From positions 1 through 33,232 of the forward strand of contig JBDRBI010000026.1 in assembly GCA_043822885.1 (NCBI GenBank): a DNA stretch of 33,232 bases, given 5' to 3'. The stretch comes from Aadella sp043822885 (GTDB lineage: Bacteria; Omnitrophota; Gorgyraeia; Tantalellales; Tantalellaceae). The notes under the pieces were generated by a model, which ran no database searches, was not told the DNA's origin, and saw only the letters and a program-made list of their open reading frames with translations. Positions 24,846-32,100 of the stretch are shown here, in pieces (within the stretch, counting starts at the first letter, position 1; every line of letters begins with the position of its first letter). A program made the translations under genes and the position numbers.

Positions 24846-25331
24846 ATGATTTCGACCAAAATAATTCAACTCCGAGGAAAAAGTGTGATGGTAGACAAGG
24901 ACCTAGCGGAACTTTATGGTGTTACCACAGGAAATCTGAATAAAGCGGTAAAGAGAAATATAGAAAGATTTCCAGATGATTTTATGTTTCAACTTACAAA
25001 GAATGAGGTGGATTCTTTAAGATTCCAATTTGGAAGCTTAAAGAGGGGTCAACATTCAAAATATTTGCCACTTGTATTTACTGAGCAAGGAATCGCAATG
25101 CTTTCAACTGTTCTAAATAGCAAGCAGGCAATCCAAGTAAACATACAGATCATGCGGGCATTTGTTTCCCTAAGGAGAATGGTTATAACGTACGAAGGGT
25201 TAAAACGTAAGATCGAGTCGATCGAGCAAAAGTACGACTCTCAATTCAAGGTAGTTTTCACAGCCATAAAACAGCTCATCTCCCCTGCTCCATCCAAGAA
25301 AAAACGGAGAATAGGGTTTCACGATTCATAA
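24846..25331 (+). CDS. ORF6N-domain protein
   Basis: A 161-residue protein. Residues 5-90 match the ORF6N/KilA-N-related DNA-binding domain: IIQLRGKSVMVDKDLAELYGV, LNKAVKRNIERFPDDFMFQL and YLPLVFTEQGIAML. Such proteins come from phages and mobile elements and are common in small-genome candidate phyla; they are thought to be regulators. A coiled-coil-like stretch and a basic tail follow. The start is odd: the ribosome-binding site GGAGAAG serves an ATG at 24820 that encodes only nine codons (MKKIPTQRK), whose TGA overlaps the ATG at 24846. This could be a one-base frameshift in the A-run or coupled translation. Confidence 0.85.
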   Translation: MISTKIIQLRGKSVMVDKDLAELYGVTTGNLNKAVKRNIERFPDDFMFQLTKNEVDSLRFQFGSLKRGQHSKYLPLVFTEQGIAMLSTVLNSKQAIQVNIQIMRAFVSLRRMVITYEGLKRKIESIEQKYDSQFKVVFTAIKQLISPAPSKKKRRIGFHDS

Positions 25332-25349
25332 CTGATGACTCAAATGTGG

Positions 25350-25377
25350 GAGAAACAGTCTAAAGTCTAAAGTCTGA
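25350..25377. repeat. 28-bp direct repeat, left copy, beside CxxC gene
   Basis: Starts GAGAAACAGTCTAAAGTCTA. It matches 25965-25992 at 27 of 28 bases in the same orientation. The pair brackets the minus-strand gene at 25384-25944. Confidence 0.7.
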
Positions 25378-25383
25378 CCCCTA

Positions 25384-25944
25384 TTACTTTCTCGTTGATT
25401 TTCTAGGTTTAATTTTGGACTTAGTTTTCTTAGGTCTGGCTTTGACCGTTGATCTCTTTGGTTTAACTTTGGGCGTAGCTGTTTTTGTTATATCTACATT
25501 CAACGCTCTGGAAATTTCAGCTACGATCTTGTCTGTATCAGGAAAACTATTTGCGCTAGTCCTGTTTCTACGACTTATGAAACATGGTTTACAATAAACG
25601 GGTCTACCTGCTCGCGGCATAAAAGGTACTTCACACTCTTGTTTACATTGCTCACAAACAACTTTATACACCTTTCGATCTTTCGGGTACTTATCTTGAG
25701 GTATAGTATACTTTTTTGTATCAGTAGCCCGGGTTTTAAAGTCAGCGTCATGTTCAACACTAACCTTATGGGATATCTCGGATAATCTTGCTATCACCGC
25801 ATCAAGCTTATCGTCAATAATAGCAAACTTAGACTGTATTTCATCCATTAGATCTTCTACCCCGATCTTACTCTTTACCGGTTTTGTCTTTTTAGTTTTA
25901 GTTTTCGTCACTTTCTTAGTTGTCGCTTTTTTCTTTGTTACCAT
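25384..25944 (-). CDS. CxxC-x17-CxxC zinc-ribbon protein with basic tails
   Basis: A 186-residue protein. The centre has Cys97, Cys100, Cys118 and Cys121 with exactly 17 residues between the pairs, and the E-V-P-F-x-P-R-x-G-R-P-V-Y-C signature of the CxxC-x17-CxxC domain family, probably zinc-binding. Residues 1-25 and the last ~40 are Lys/Arg/Thr-rich, so nucleic-acid binding is likely. A predicted coiled coil lies at about 30-60. GAGGTGG lies 5 nt before the ATG. The gene sits alone between 28-bp direct repeats, which suggests cassette-like mobility. No specific function is known to me. Confidence 0.85.
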   Translation of the reverse strand: MVTKKKATTKKVTKTKTKKTKPVKSKIGVEDLMDEIQSKFAIIDDKLDAVIARLSEISHKVSVEHDADFKTRATDTKKYTIPQDKYPKDRKVYKVVCEQCKQECEVPFMPRAGRPVYCKPCFISRRNRTSANSFPDTDKIVAEISRALNVDITKTATPKVKPKRSTVKARPKKTKSKIKPRKSTRK

Positions 25945-25964
25945 TTATCCACCTCTCTCTCTTT

Positions 25965-26024
25965 GAGAAACAGTCTAAAGTCTAAGGTCTGAAAGTCTAA
26001 AGTCGATGGATGATTGTGGATAGC
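25965..26024. repeat. 28-bp direct repeat, right copy, plus GATGGATGA unit
   Basis: Bases 25965-25992 match the repeat at 25350-25377. It runs into the dispersed unit AAAGTCTAAAGTC + GATGGATGATTGTGGATAGC (25992-26024), whose best relative is at 24637-24670 with a weaker one at 23628. The 26025-26098 spacer holds nothing else recognisable. Confidence 0.65.
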
Positions 26025-26098
26025 ATCTTTCTCTACACAAAGCACCCGGTCATAGGAGTGAAAACAAACGCCCTCCTCGGAGATTTCGTCCTCGGCGC

Positions 26099-26530
26099 CT
26101 ACCCCTCTTCTTTTATAGCTATGATGATCTTGAATAACGGTAACAATTGTTTTGTATGCTTAGTCTTTGTTAAGTTTTCGGTTAAGATCATATTAGTGAT
26201 CAGCTTATTCATTTCTTCAACATAATAATCTGTGGGCTTATTAACCTCGAAATTCTCTTTGGAATAAGCCTTTTTAAGGTTATCAATAACAGCGGCTTTA
26301 TCTTTGCGTGAGAAGACTATCCATAATAAAACATCATCTTTTGAGTGTTTGTCAAAGAAATCTTTATCCAGTTTTGAAGGGACCAAGCCTTTTTGTATGG
26401 ACAAGGCAAGAAGTTCTACGTCTGTAGCGCTTTGTTTTTGAGCTGAGGCGTTTTGGGGCATAAAAGAGAGTCCTGCTACGATGATAAAGGTTATAATAGA
26501 CGAATACTTCGTGTATCTTTTAAGCAACAT
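26099..26530 (-). CDS. Secreted hypothetical protein
   Basis: A 143-residue protein with a clear signal peptide: basic Lys4/Arg5, a hydrophobic core (SIITFIIVAGLSF) and cleavage after NASA at residue 30. The mature part is polar and helical with no recognised domain. AAAAGGAG lies 8 nt before the ATG. A copy of the 28-bp palindrome lies about 50 bp upstream. Its role is unknown; it is probably periplasmic. Confidence 0.75.
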   Translation of the reverse strand: MLLKRYTKYSSIITFIIVAGLSFMPQNASAQKQSATDVELLALSIQKGLVPSKLDKDFFDKHSKDDVLLWIVFSRKDKAAVIDNLKKAYSKENFEVNKPTDYYVEEMNKLITNMILTENLTKTKHTKQLLPLFKIIIAIKEEG

Positions 26531-26585
26531 AGTAAAGCTCCTTTTTGTTGTCTTTTATGTTATTCTGAGGGGGAAAATCGACTTC

Positions 26586-26613
26586 TAACCAGGTTAGCTA
26601 GCTAACCTGGTTA
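26586..26613. repeat. 28-bp palindrome, copy 1
   Basis: Perfect palindrome whose left half is TAACCAGGTTAGCT. It is embedded in a conserved unit (26579-26627) with TCGACTTC before it and AATCTGTCAGGTTA after it. Located between the GMP synthase gene and the secreted-protein gene, with copy 2 about 165 bp away. The 307-bp spacer 26531-26837 holds these two copies and no gene. Confidence 0.85.
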
Positions 26614-26749
26614 AATCTGTCAGGTTAAAAAGACTAAGGGGTCAGCCCCCGAAATTCGAAATAACTAATATACTTCCATGTCTGGTTCGCGATTGTGTGT
26701 TTACTAACGTCAAGCGCCTTGGTCTCTGTATGGTGTACAAAACTACTTC

Positions 26750-26777
26750 TAACCAGGTTAGCTAGCTAACCTGGTTA
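26750..26777. repeat. 28-bp palindrome, copy 2
   Basis: Identical to copy 1 and in the same orientation, followed by AATCTGTCAGGTTA (unit 26745-26791). It lies about 60 bp beyond the GMP synthase stop codon. No T-run follows on the minus strand, so it is not a standard intrinsic terminator. Confidence 0.85.
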
Positions 26778-26837
26778 AATCTGTCAGGTTAAGATTATAT
26801 GTCTTAAACTTCCAAAACAATTCCGTCTCGGTGGCCT

Positions 26838-27806
26838 CTAAACGGCTTCCATTGTTGACGGCGGCTTGGATGTCACGTTATAAGTAACACTTACCACTCC
26901 GGGAACTGTATTGACTATCCTGTCTGCCAATTTGCAAAGAACATCATAAGGTATTTGTGTAGGGTTCGCCTTTCTCGCATCAATACTGTCCCAGCACCTT
27001 ATTTCTATTTGTGAACCAAAATCCCGTTTCCCGTCACGCATACCCGTAACTTTATCATCATGCAGGATCGCCATATACTGAAACGCTCCGGAAGAAGCCA
27101 ATTCTTCTTCCACAATAGAAGTCGCGTTCCTGACTCTGTTTATTTTTTCCTCGGTTACTTCTCCGATCACTCTTGCTGCCAGTGCCGGTCCAGGGAAAGG
27201 GATCCGGTTATAAATAGATTCCGGCAAACCCAGAGCTTCGGCAACTTTCCGTACTCCGTCTTTGCGGAGCTGGATCAATGGTTCCATGATCTTATATCCG
27301 AAAGTCTCCTGCGGATCAATACCCAACTGTTCAAAAACATTATGTTGTCTTTTGATGCCGGCAATAGTCTCGTCAACATCGGTTAGGATCGTGCCCTGCA
27401 AAAGATATTTTGCCCCGCTGTTTCTTACAAGATCACCGAAAATGTCTTTATAAAAAGACTGTGTTATTGCCTCTCTTTTTTCTTCCGGATCAGTTATATT
27501 TTTTAACGCGTTGAAAAAATGTTCTTTGGCATCAATTATCTCAACATGAACACCCAGTTCCTTAAATAATGTTGCTATCCTCTGCGGTTCACCTTCCCTC
27601 ATTATCCCATTATCAACAAAACATGTTTTAAGCCTCTCTCCTAAAGCTTTATGACCCAGCATAGTAACTGCGGAAGAATCAACTCCTCCCGAAAGAGCGT
27701 TAATTGCCAAGCCATCACCAACTAAATCTGATATTTCCCGTGTTCTTTCCTTGATGAAAGTCTCTGTGTTCAATTCACTTGCCTTGATTTCATTAATGCT
27801 TCCCAT
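26838..27806 (-). CDS. guaA: GMP synthase ATP-pyrophosphatase subunit/domain
   Basis: A 322-residue protein with the ATP-PPase P-loop SGGVDSS at 39-45, LLQGTI-x-TDVDET and, near the C-terminus, the dimerisation-domain ending KPPSTMEAV. It aminates XMP to GMP using ATP and ammonia. The class-I glutamine amidotransferase domain of bacterial GuaA (about 525 residues in all) is absent, as in archaeal two-subunit GMP synthases. No glutaminase gene is in the window. The ATG at 27806 has AAAGGAG upstream; the longer frame starts at a TTG within that site. The spacing to the upstream Gln/Arg-rich gene is 60 bp. It may use free ammonia or a separate glutaminase encoded elsewhere. Confidence 0.85.
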   Translation of the reverse strand: MGSINEIKASELNTETFIKERTREISDLVGDGLAINALSGGVDSSAVTMLGHKALGERLKTCFVDNGIMREGEPQRIATLFKELGVHVEIIDAKEHFFNALKNITDPEEKREAITQSFYKDIFGDLVRNSGAKYLLQGTILTDVDETIAGIKRQHNVFEQLGIDPQETFGYKIMEPLIQLRKDGVRKVAEALGLPESIYNRIPFPGPALAARVIGEVTEEKINRVRNATSIVEEELASSGAFQYMAILHDDKVTGMRDGKRDFGSQIEIRCWDSIDARKANPTQIPYDVLCKLADRIVNTVPGVVSVTYNVTSKPPSTMEAV

Positions 27807-27866
27807 TTTCGTCTCCTTTAACAATTTTGTTATATCCCGGGCGCTGTATCTAACCCATTATGGACG

Positions 27867-28184
27867 CTATTTGTTTCTTCGCGCGGCCCGATCCTGACGC
27901 TGCTGTTTAGCCCTTTGTGCGGCTTGTTTTTGTTGGCGCAATTGTCTTCTTATTTGCTCGGCTTGTTTTTGTTGTTGCTGCTGCCGGTTAGCCTTTTGTG
28001 TAGCCTGTTCCAATTGGCGCTGCTTTGCTTCTTGTAGGAGTTCTTTCAGTTGGCTCTGCTTTGTATCTTGCACGACTTTTTGGTTACGGCGCTGATACGC
28101 CAATTCCCCCCTGGTACGTTCCCCAAACGCACTGGAGGAAGAAAAAAGCATGGCTAAAACTATAAATGAGATTACTATTTTCAT
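27867..28184 (-). CDS. Small secreted Gln/Arg-rich protein
   Basis: A 105-residue protein. A signal peptide (MKIVISFIVLAMLFSSSSAF) covers about residues 1-21. The mature part is very rich in Gln, Arg, Lys and Ala with heptad-like helical patterning, ending in DRAARRNK. A long, highly basic single helix outside the membrane is expected. No homologue is recognised. It lies 60 bp before the GMP synthase gene and may share its transcript. Copy 3 of the palindrome is about 40 bp upstream of the start. Confidence 0.7.
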   Translation of the reverse strand: MKIVISFIVLAMLFSSSSAFGERTRGELAYQRRNQKVVQDTKQSQLKELLQEAKQRQLEQATQKANRQQQQQKQAEQIRRQLRQQKQAAQRAKQQRQDRAARRNK

Positions 28185-28223
28185 ACATGACCTGCACCGT
28201 TTAAGGCTGGTTCAATCGACTTC

Positions 28224-28251
28224 TAACCAGGTTAGCTAGCTAACCTGGTTA
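28224..28251. repeat. 28-bp palindrome, copy 3
   Basis: Identical to copies 1 and 2. The conserved unit runs from about 28216 (TCGACTTC) to 28265 (CAGGTTA) and is followed by GAAAAGTTTG, as at copy 4. Confidence 0.85.
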
Positions 28252-28359
28252 AATCTGTCAGGTTAGAAAAGTTTGTGTGTTCCACGGGGACGTTTTCTGT
28301 TTTAAGCACAGACTTGTCCTAATTTTGTTCTTAGGTCTGTCCCCTGCTCTAAAAACCCC

Positions 28360-28527
28360 TCATTTTGCTATCTTCTTTATAACCCCGGCCGCTATAAAGC
28401 AGGCTATCCCGATAAATATTAGGACATTGTCCCCTGCGGGGATTATGTCAAAGGCACTCATTAGGATAAGGATGATCCCTGTGCCCGTCAATGGTGCGGT
28501 TATGAGTGTTATCTTTTTTTTGTCCAT
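28360..28527 (-). CDS. Small two-helix membrane protein (55 aa)
   Basis: A 55-codon frame beginning MDKKKITLI, with two hydrophobic segments (TGTGIILILMSAF and NVLIFIGIACFIAAGVI) separated by a short polar turn, and ending KKIAK. AAGGAT lies about 8 nt upstream of the ATG, which supports translation. The plus-strand ORF across it (28277-28627) has no such signal and its hydrophobic character is a reverse-strand echo. A helical-hairpin inner-membrane peptide is expected; its role is unknown. It lies between the zf-HC2-like gene and the Gln/Arg-rich gene, all on the minus strand. Confidence 0.65.
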   Translation of the reverse strand: MDKKKITLITAPLTGTGIILILMSAFDIIPAGDNVLIFIGIACFIAAGVIKKIAK

Positions 28528-28553
28528 ATTTTATCCTTTTGTTTGTGTGGCAT

Positions 28554-28580
28554 ATAGGGCGATTCGCAAATCGCCCCTAC
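28554..28580. repeat. GGGCGATT palindrome of a widespread REP type
   Basis: GGGCGATT-CGCA-AATCGCCC at 28557-28576, then CCTAC. It resembles the GTAGGGGCGATT...AATCGCCCCTAC palindrome found in many bacterial genomes, as a single copy with a degraded left end. It lies between two minus-strand genes and could act as an RNA hairpin. Confidence 0.6.
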
Positions 28581-28651
28581 ACTTTTACCACCCTGTGCTC
28601 GTTTGCATAAACATCACGTCATTGTGATGAAGTAGTACTGTATAAAAATAT

Positions 28652-28921
28652 CTAACCCGCAGTCATGCCGAACACAACGTTCAGGGCGTCTTGGCAATTT
28701 TTGCAATGGGATATGTGGTGATCTATGGCTTCTTTTTTCTTTCCTTTTATTTTTCCTTCCGTGTAGTCCATGAAGGTTTTTGGGGATGGGCAGGAACTTT
28801 TAGGAAACACTATATCCGTGCCAAGATCATTAACTTTAGATCCTATTTGAGTATTTTTTGTTTTTTGATAAAAAGCGTACACAACGTAAAATATCAGTAA
28901 AAAAAGTATAAAACGTATCAT
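28652..28921 (-). CDS. Membrane-anchored zf-HC2-like protein
   Basis: An 89-residue protein. An N-terminal transmembrane helix (residues 3-18) is followed by a linker and, at 44-80, a motif like the anti-sigma zinc finger zf-HC2: Cys44, the FMDYTEGKI segment, then His69-x3-Cys73-x2-Cys76. Classical membrane anti-sigma factors have the finger N-terminal to the helix, so the order is reversed here. No sigma factor gene is adjacent. It has its own promoter-like sequence with a palindrome at 28973-28987. It may be a small redox- or zinc-responsive regulator or an assembly protein. Confidence 0.7.
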   Translation of the reverse strand: MIRFILFLLIFYVVYAFYQKTKNTQIGSKVNDLGTDIVFPKSSCPSPKTFMDYTEGKIKGKKKEAIDHHISHCKNCQDALNVVFGMTAG

Positions 28922-28972
28922 TCTTTAATTGCCATCCTTTCAATGTTCCGCTCTGAGAAAAATTTGTCGGTC

Positions 28973-29008
28973 GGGATATATTATCCCTCTATTCCTTAAA
29001 TATCTCAA
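28973..29008 (-). promoter_or_regulatory. Promoter of zf-HC2-like gene with overlapping palindrome
   Basis: On the minus strand: TTGAGA (29003-29008), 17 bp, GATAAT (28980-28985). The inverted repeat GGGATA-TAT-TATCCC (28973-28987) covers the -10, as an operator would. Confidence 0.5.
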
Positions 29009-29042
29009 TATCTAAATGATAAACAGTGTATTCGGCTGACTC

Positions 29043-29070
29043 TAACCGGGTTAGCTAGCTAACCTGGTTA
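29043..29070. repeat. 28-bp palindrome, copy 4 (one mismatch)
   Basis: As copies 1-3, but with TAACCGGGTTAGCT as left half, so one pair of the stem is lost. It is followed by GATCTGTCAGGTTAGAAAAGTTTG, shared with copy 3 apart from one base. It lies between the metallophosphatase-like gene's terminator and the promoter at 28973-29008. Confidence 0.8.
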
Positions 29071-29114
29071 GATCTGTCAGGTTAGAAAAGTTTGCTTGTA
29101 GCGGGTGTTTGGAG

Positions 29115-29159
29115 AAAACCTCCAGCGGCGACAAAACTATGTTTGTGCCGCGTGGAGGT
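29115..29159. terminator. Bidirectional intrinsic terminator
   Basis: The stem ACCTCCA with GCGGC and ACAAA pairs with TTTGT, GCCGC and TGGAGGT, with a small bulge. On the minus strand it follows the stop at 29176 and ends in TTTTC. On the plus strand TCTTTCCTTTTT follows. It ends the large minus-strand gene. Confidence 0.8.
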
Positions 29160-29175
29160 CTTTCCTTTTTGATCT

Positions 29176-32100
29176 TTATGCCGCGTATTTGATCTGACGC
29201 TGTTTCTCGATCTCTTCAGAAGGATCAAGGGTCTGCATCGGCATATTAAGGAGCAATGCCTTTATGAATTGTTTAAGCCATGCGATGGGAGAATCCGTTT
29301 TGATCTCCGCCGGGATCCCTTCTGTTGCGTACGGCAGCATGTAGTATAAATCGTTAAGGGTTATGTCTCTTCCTGTAAGCTGTGATAGAACCTTCCGGGT
29401 ATCAATAGCTATATTTTCTTTCTGTTCTATAGTTTTGGGCGTAAGCGCTGCCTGGAGAAGCGCCAGGCCTTCCAGTTCTCTTGTGAAGAACCATTCTTCT
29501 CCGTCTTTCAGGTCCGTTCCCGTATCCGGGATGGCCATTATACGCGTTTTCTTGAAGATCTCGGGGAAAGAGGTTTCTGTAATGGCGCTGATCCTCGAGT
29601 TTGAAGCGACAAATACGGGGATGCGTTCCCTTGTCAGACTATTTTCTATAATTTTGAACAGATTCTCGTCATTGGTGCTGAGAGCGTTCGTGTCAGGTGA
29701 CTCCTGATAAGTAGTGATCTTGACCCTCTCATTTCCGTTGAAAAGTTTATCGTTCAAAAACTTTTCTTCCCGAGCGGCGCCGTCCTTTTCATAAAGATGT
29801 TCGGGAGCGAAGATCTCGACTTCATTTTCAGATAGCTCATTTATGTTTTGTTTCAGGGAAGCGTAAACAACGTCGACTATTTTCTCTTCCTCTGTTCGCA
29901 TGTAGGATATCTCTATCTCAGCGGGTTCAGCACTGACGGCTTTAAAGAAAACCTCATCGATCGTGCCCCGTATGACGGAGAAAATTGAAGTTTCGTCGTT
30001 TTTCCCGATCTTACTTATTATCTCGTCGGAAACGATTACCCTCGCAACGTTTGATATTCCAGGTATTTTCGGGTTGTTGGGAACTCTTAGTGTAACAGCC
30101 CCCGCGGTTACCCTGATATCCGGCAGAGAAAAAGGCGGTGTCCTGACCGCAGTTTCGGTATGCGTGAGAAGCGTTCTTCTTTCCGTCAGTTTGGATACGT
30201 CGCCGCCGGGAACGATGAAATTAGAGATCACGGGGCTGACACCAAGAACATTGCTTTCATCAGAACCGCTTGTTCTGGCGGCATTGCTTCCCGGGCTTTC
30301 ATTTACAGGAAGAGGTGCTTCCCTTCTGTTGCGTTCATTTATCAATTGCACCCTCATTATTTCCAGAAAAGCTTCTTTTCCCATAGGAATGTTTGCCCAT
30401 GATTGTCTTATGCCCTGATTTCCTTCTTCATCTTTTTCCAACAACATCGTATTAGGGTTATCCACAATGTTCTTAAAATAAGGATTCTCAAAACCTCTAA
30501 GTTTCACTCCGTCACGGTTCACTAAGACATACCCTCCGGTATCCCTGAATTTTTCCCAGCTCATGCCTTTATCCACGGAAAAATGAACAAAGGAGTTTTG
30601 CTTGACCATGAACCCTATGCCTCTGGACTGAAGTTTATTGATCGGATTGTGACAAGTAAACCAGCATTTAATACCGAGTTTCGGGTAAATTTTTTCCAGA
30701 CCGACATTAAAAACGTATTGTTCAATGTATTCCGGTTTGATCTTGGTGGTTTTATCGGCATACCAAGAATTTACAAGGTCAAGGGCTTCATGTAATTCCG
30801 CTAGAGGCGTGTTGAGATCGCGTACATCGCTCTGTATTCTTTCAAGACCTTTCCATACGTCGATATTTCTATAAACCGTTCCTTTATATTTGAATCCGAC
30901 CTCACCTGTATTTACATCTATCGGTAGCCAGCCGTGAGTATAGACGTTACCATATACATCTCTTAAAAAGAGAGTGAAATGCTTTCTATAAAAACTTGCG
31001 ATCTCTTTTATGTGCCGGTTGGATATATAATTAGACTGTGTCCAATGATCCGTATCGTCGATCTCATTTATTTCCTGAATAACGCTTGTTCCCCAGTCTT
31101 TATGTGACGACCAGTCCTTTCCCCACCATTCTACGGAGTCATAATTTTGGCGGTTAATGCTGCTCAATACCTGCCACCACCATTTCCCCTGAGCATTCGC
31201 TTCTCTAACTTGTTTATCAACCGCACTTTTTGCGAATTTGGTATATTGCAAAAGATCTTTCCATGTCTGTTTTTCCAGAGAATCTCCGTCCCGAACTTTA
31301 TCGTAAATCTTTTTCACTTCATTATATTTGCCCTGCCACCACGCTAAAGACATTTTGCCCACACCGTTGAACCCGGTATAGACATCCGTTGAACCAAAAT
31401 ATACTCCCGCAAGGTCCTCCCAAAGCGCCTTTTCCTCCGGAGAAAGAAGGCCTTTTATGTCTAAGAATGTTTTTTTCACGATCTTTCTTATGTCCACAAA
31501 AGAAGAAGCCAGTTCGTCTTTTTCCACGGTGAAGAGAGTGCTTTGCAATTCGTTCTGAGCGTCATTGAATTCTGCTAATTTTTCTGTCCACCAGGCGAAC
31601 CTGTTTGCGGCTATATTAGGATCGTTCCAATGAGCTTTAACCAGTTTTTCGGCTTCCAAATCGCCGTAGAAATTATAGCCCTCATATGTAGGAAGGTGGT
31701 ATCCTGAAACGTTCAAGAAGGCCCACAGATCATGATTTCCTGTAATATAGTTGGCTAGTCCGAGACCAACCAGTTCTTCCGCTGCCCTGAAACATTTTAT
31801 TCCGTATTTACCTCTATCCAGAAAATCTCCTAATAAGTTGAATTTTAAACTAATATCTTTCAGATCCAGTTCCTGTTTTTCCAGTTGGGTTTTTATAGAT
31901 GTTTTTGGGAATGTAGTATGATCAAGAGTGACTTCTCTCCCAATATTTTTAGAGATCGTGTCAGCAATATACCTGAGGAAAAGGTTTATCTCTCCATGAA
32001 AATCTGCGATAACGGAATATTCGGGGAGATCCCCAGATCCTGCCTCCTGCCTCTCTTTATCAATCTCTAAAAGTAAAGCGTCGATTTCAAGAAGCCTGTG

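Noticed and set aside
26586..26613. GGTTAG/TAACC units as telomere-like repeats
   Set aside because: The similarity is to a six-base word only; the units form a closed palindrome inside a chromosome, not a tandem end.
26586..26777. Palindromes as simple intrinsic terminators
   Set aside because: No T-run follows on either strand, whereas a proper terminator is seen at 29115-29159.
28277..28627. Plus-strand 116-codon hydrophobic ORF
   Set aside because: Its hydrophobic pattern is explained by the minus-strand 55-codon membrane protein, which has a ribosome-binding site; the plus frame has none and starts in a repeat unit.
26579..29085. Four palindromic repeats as a CRISPR array
   Set aside because: Copies are 165 to about 1450 bp apart with genes between them, and no cas gene is present.
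29363..30418. Plus-strand ORFs opposite the metallophosphatase-like gene
   Set aside because: They are shadows of a well-supported minus-strand gene with promoter, signal peptide and terminator.
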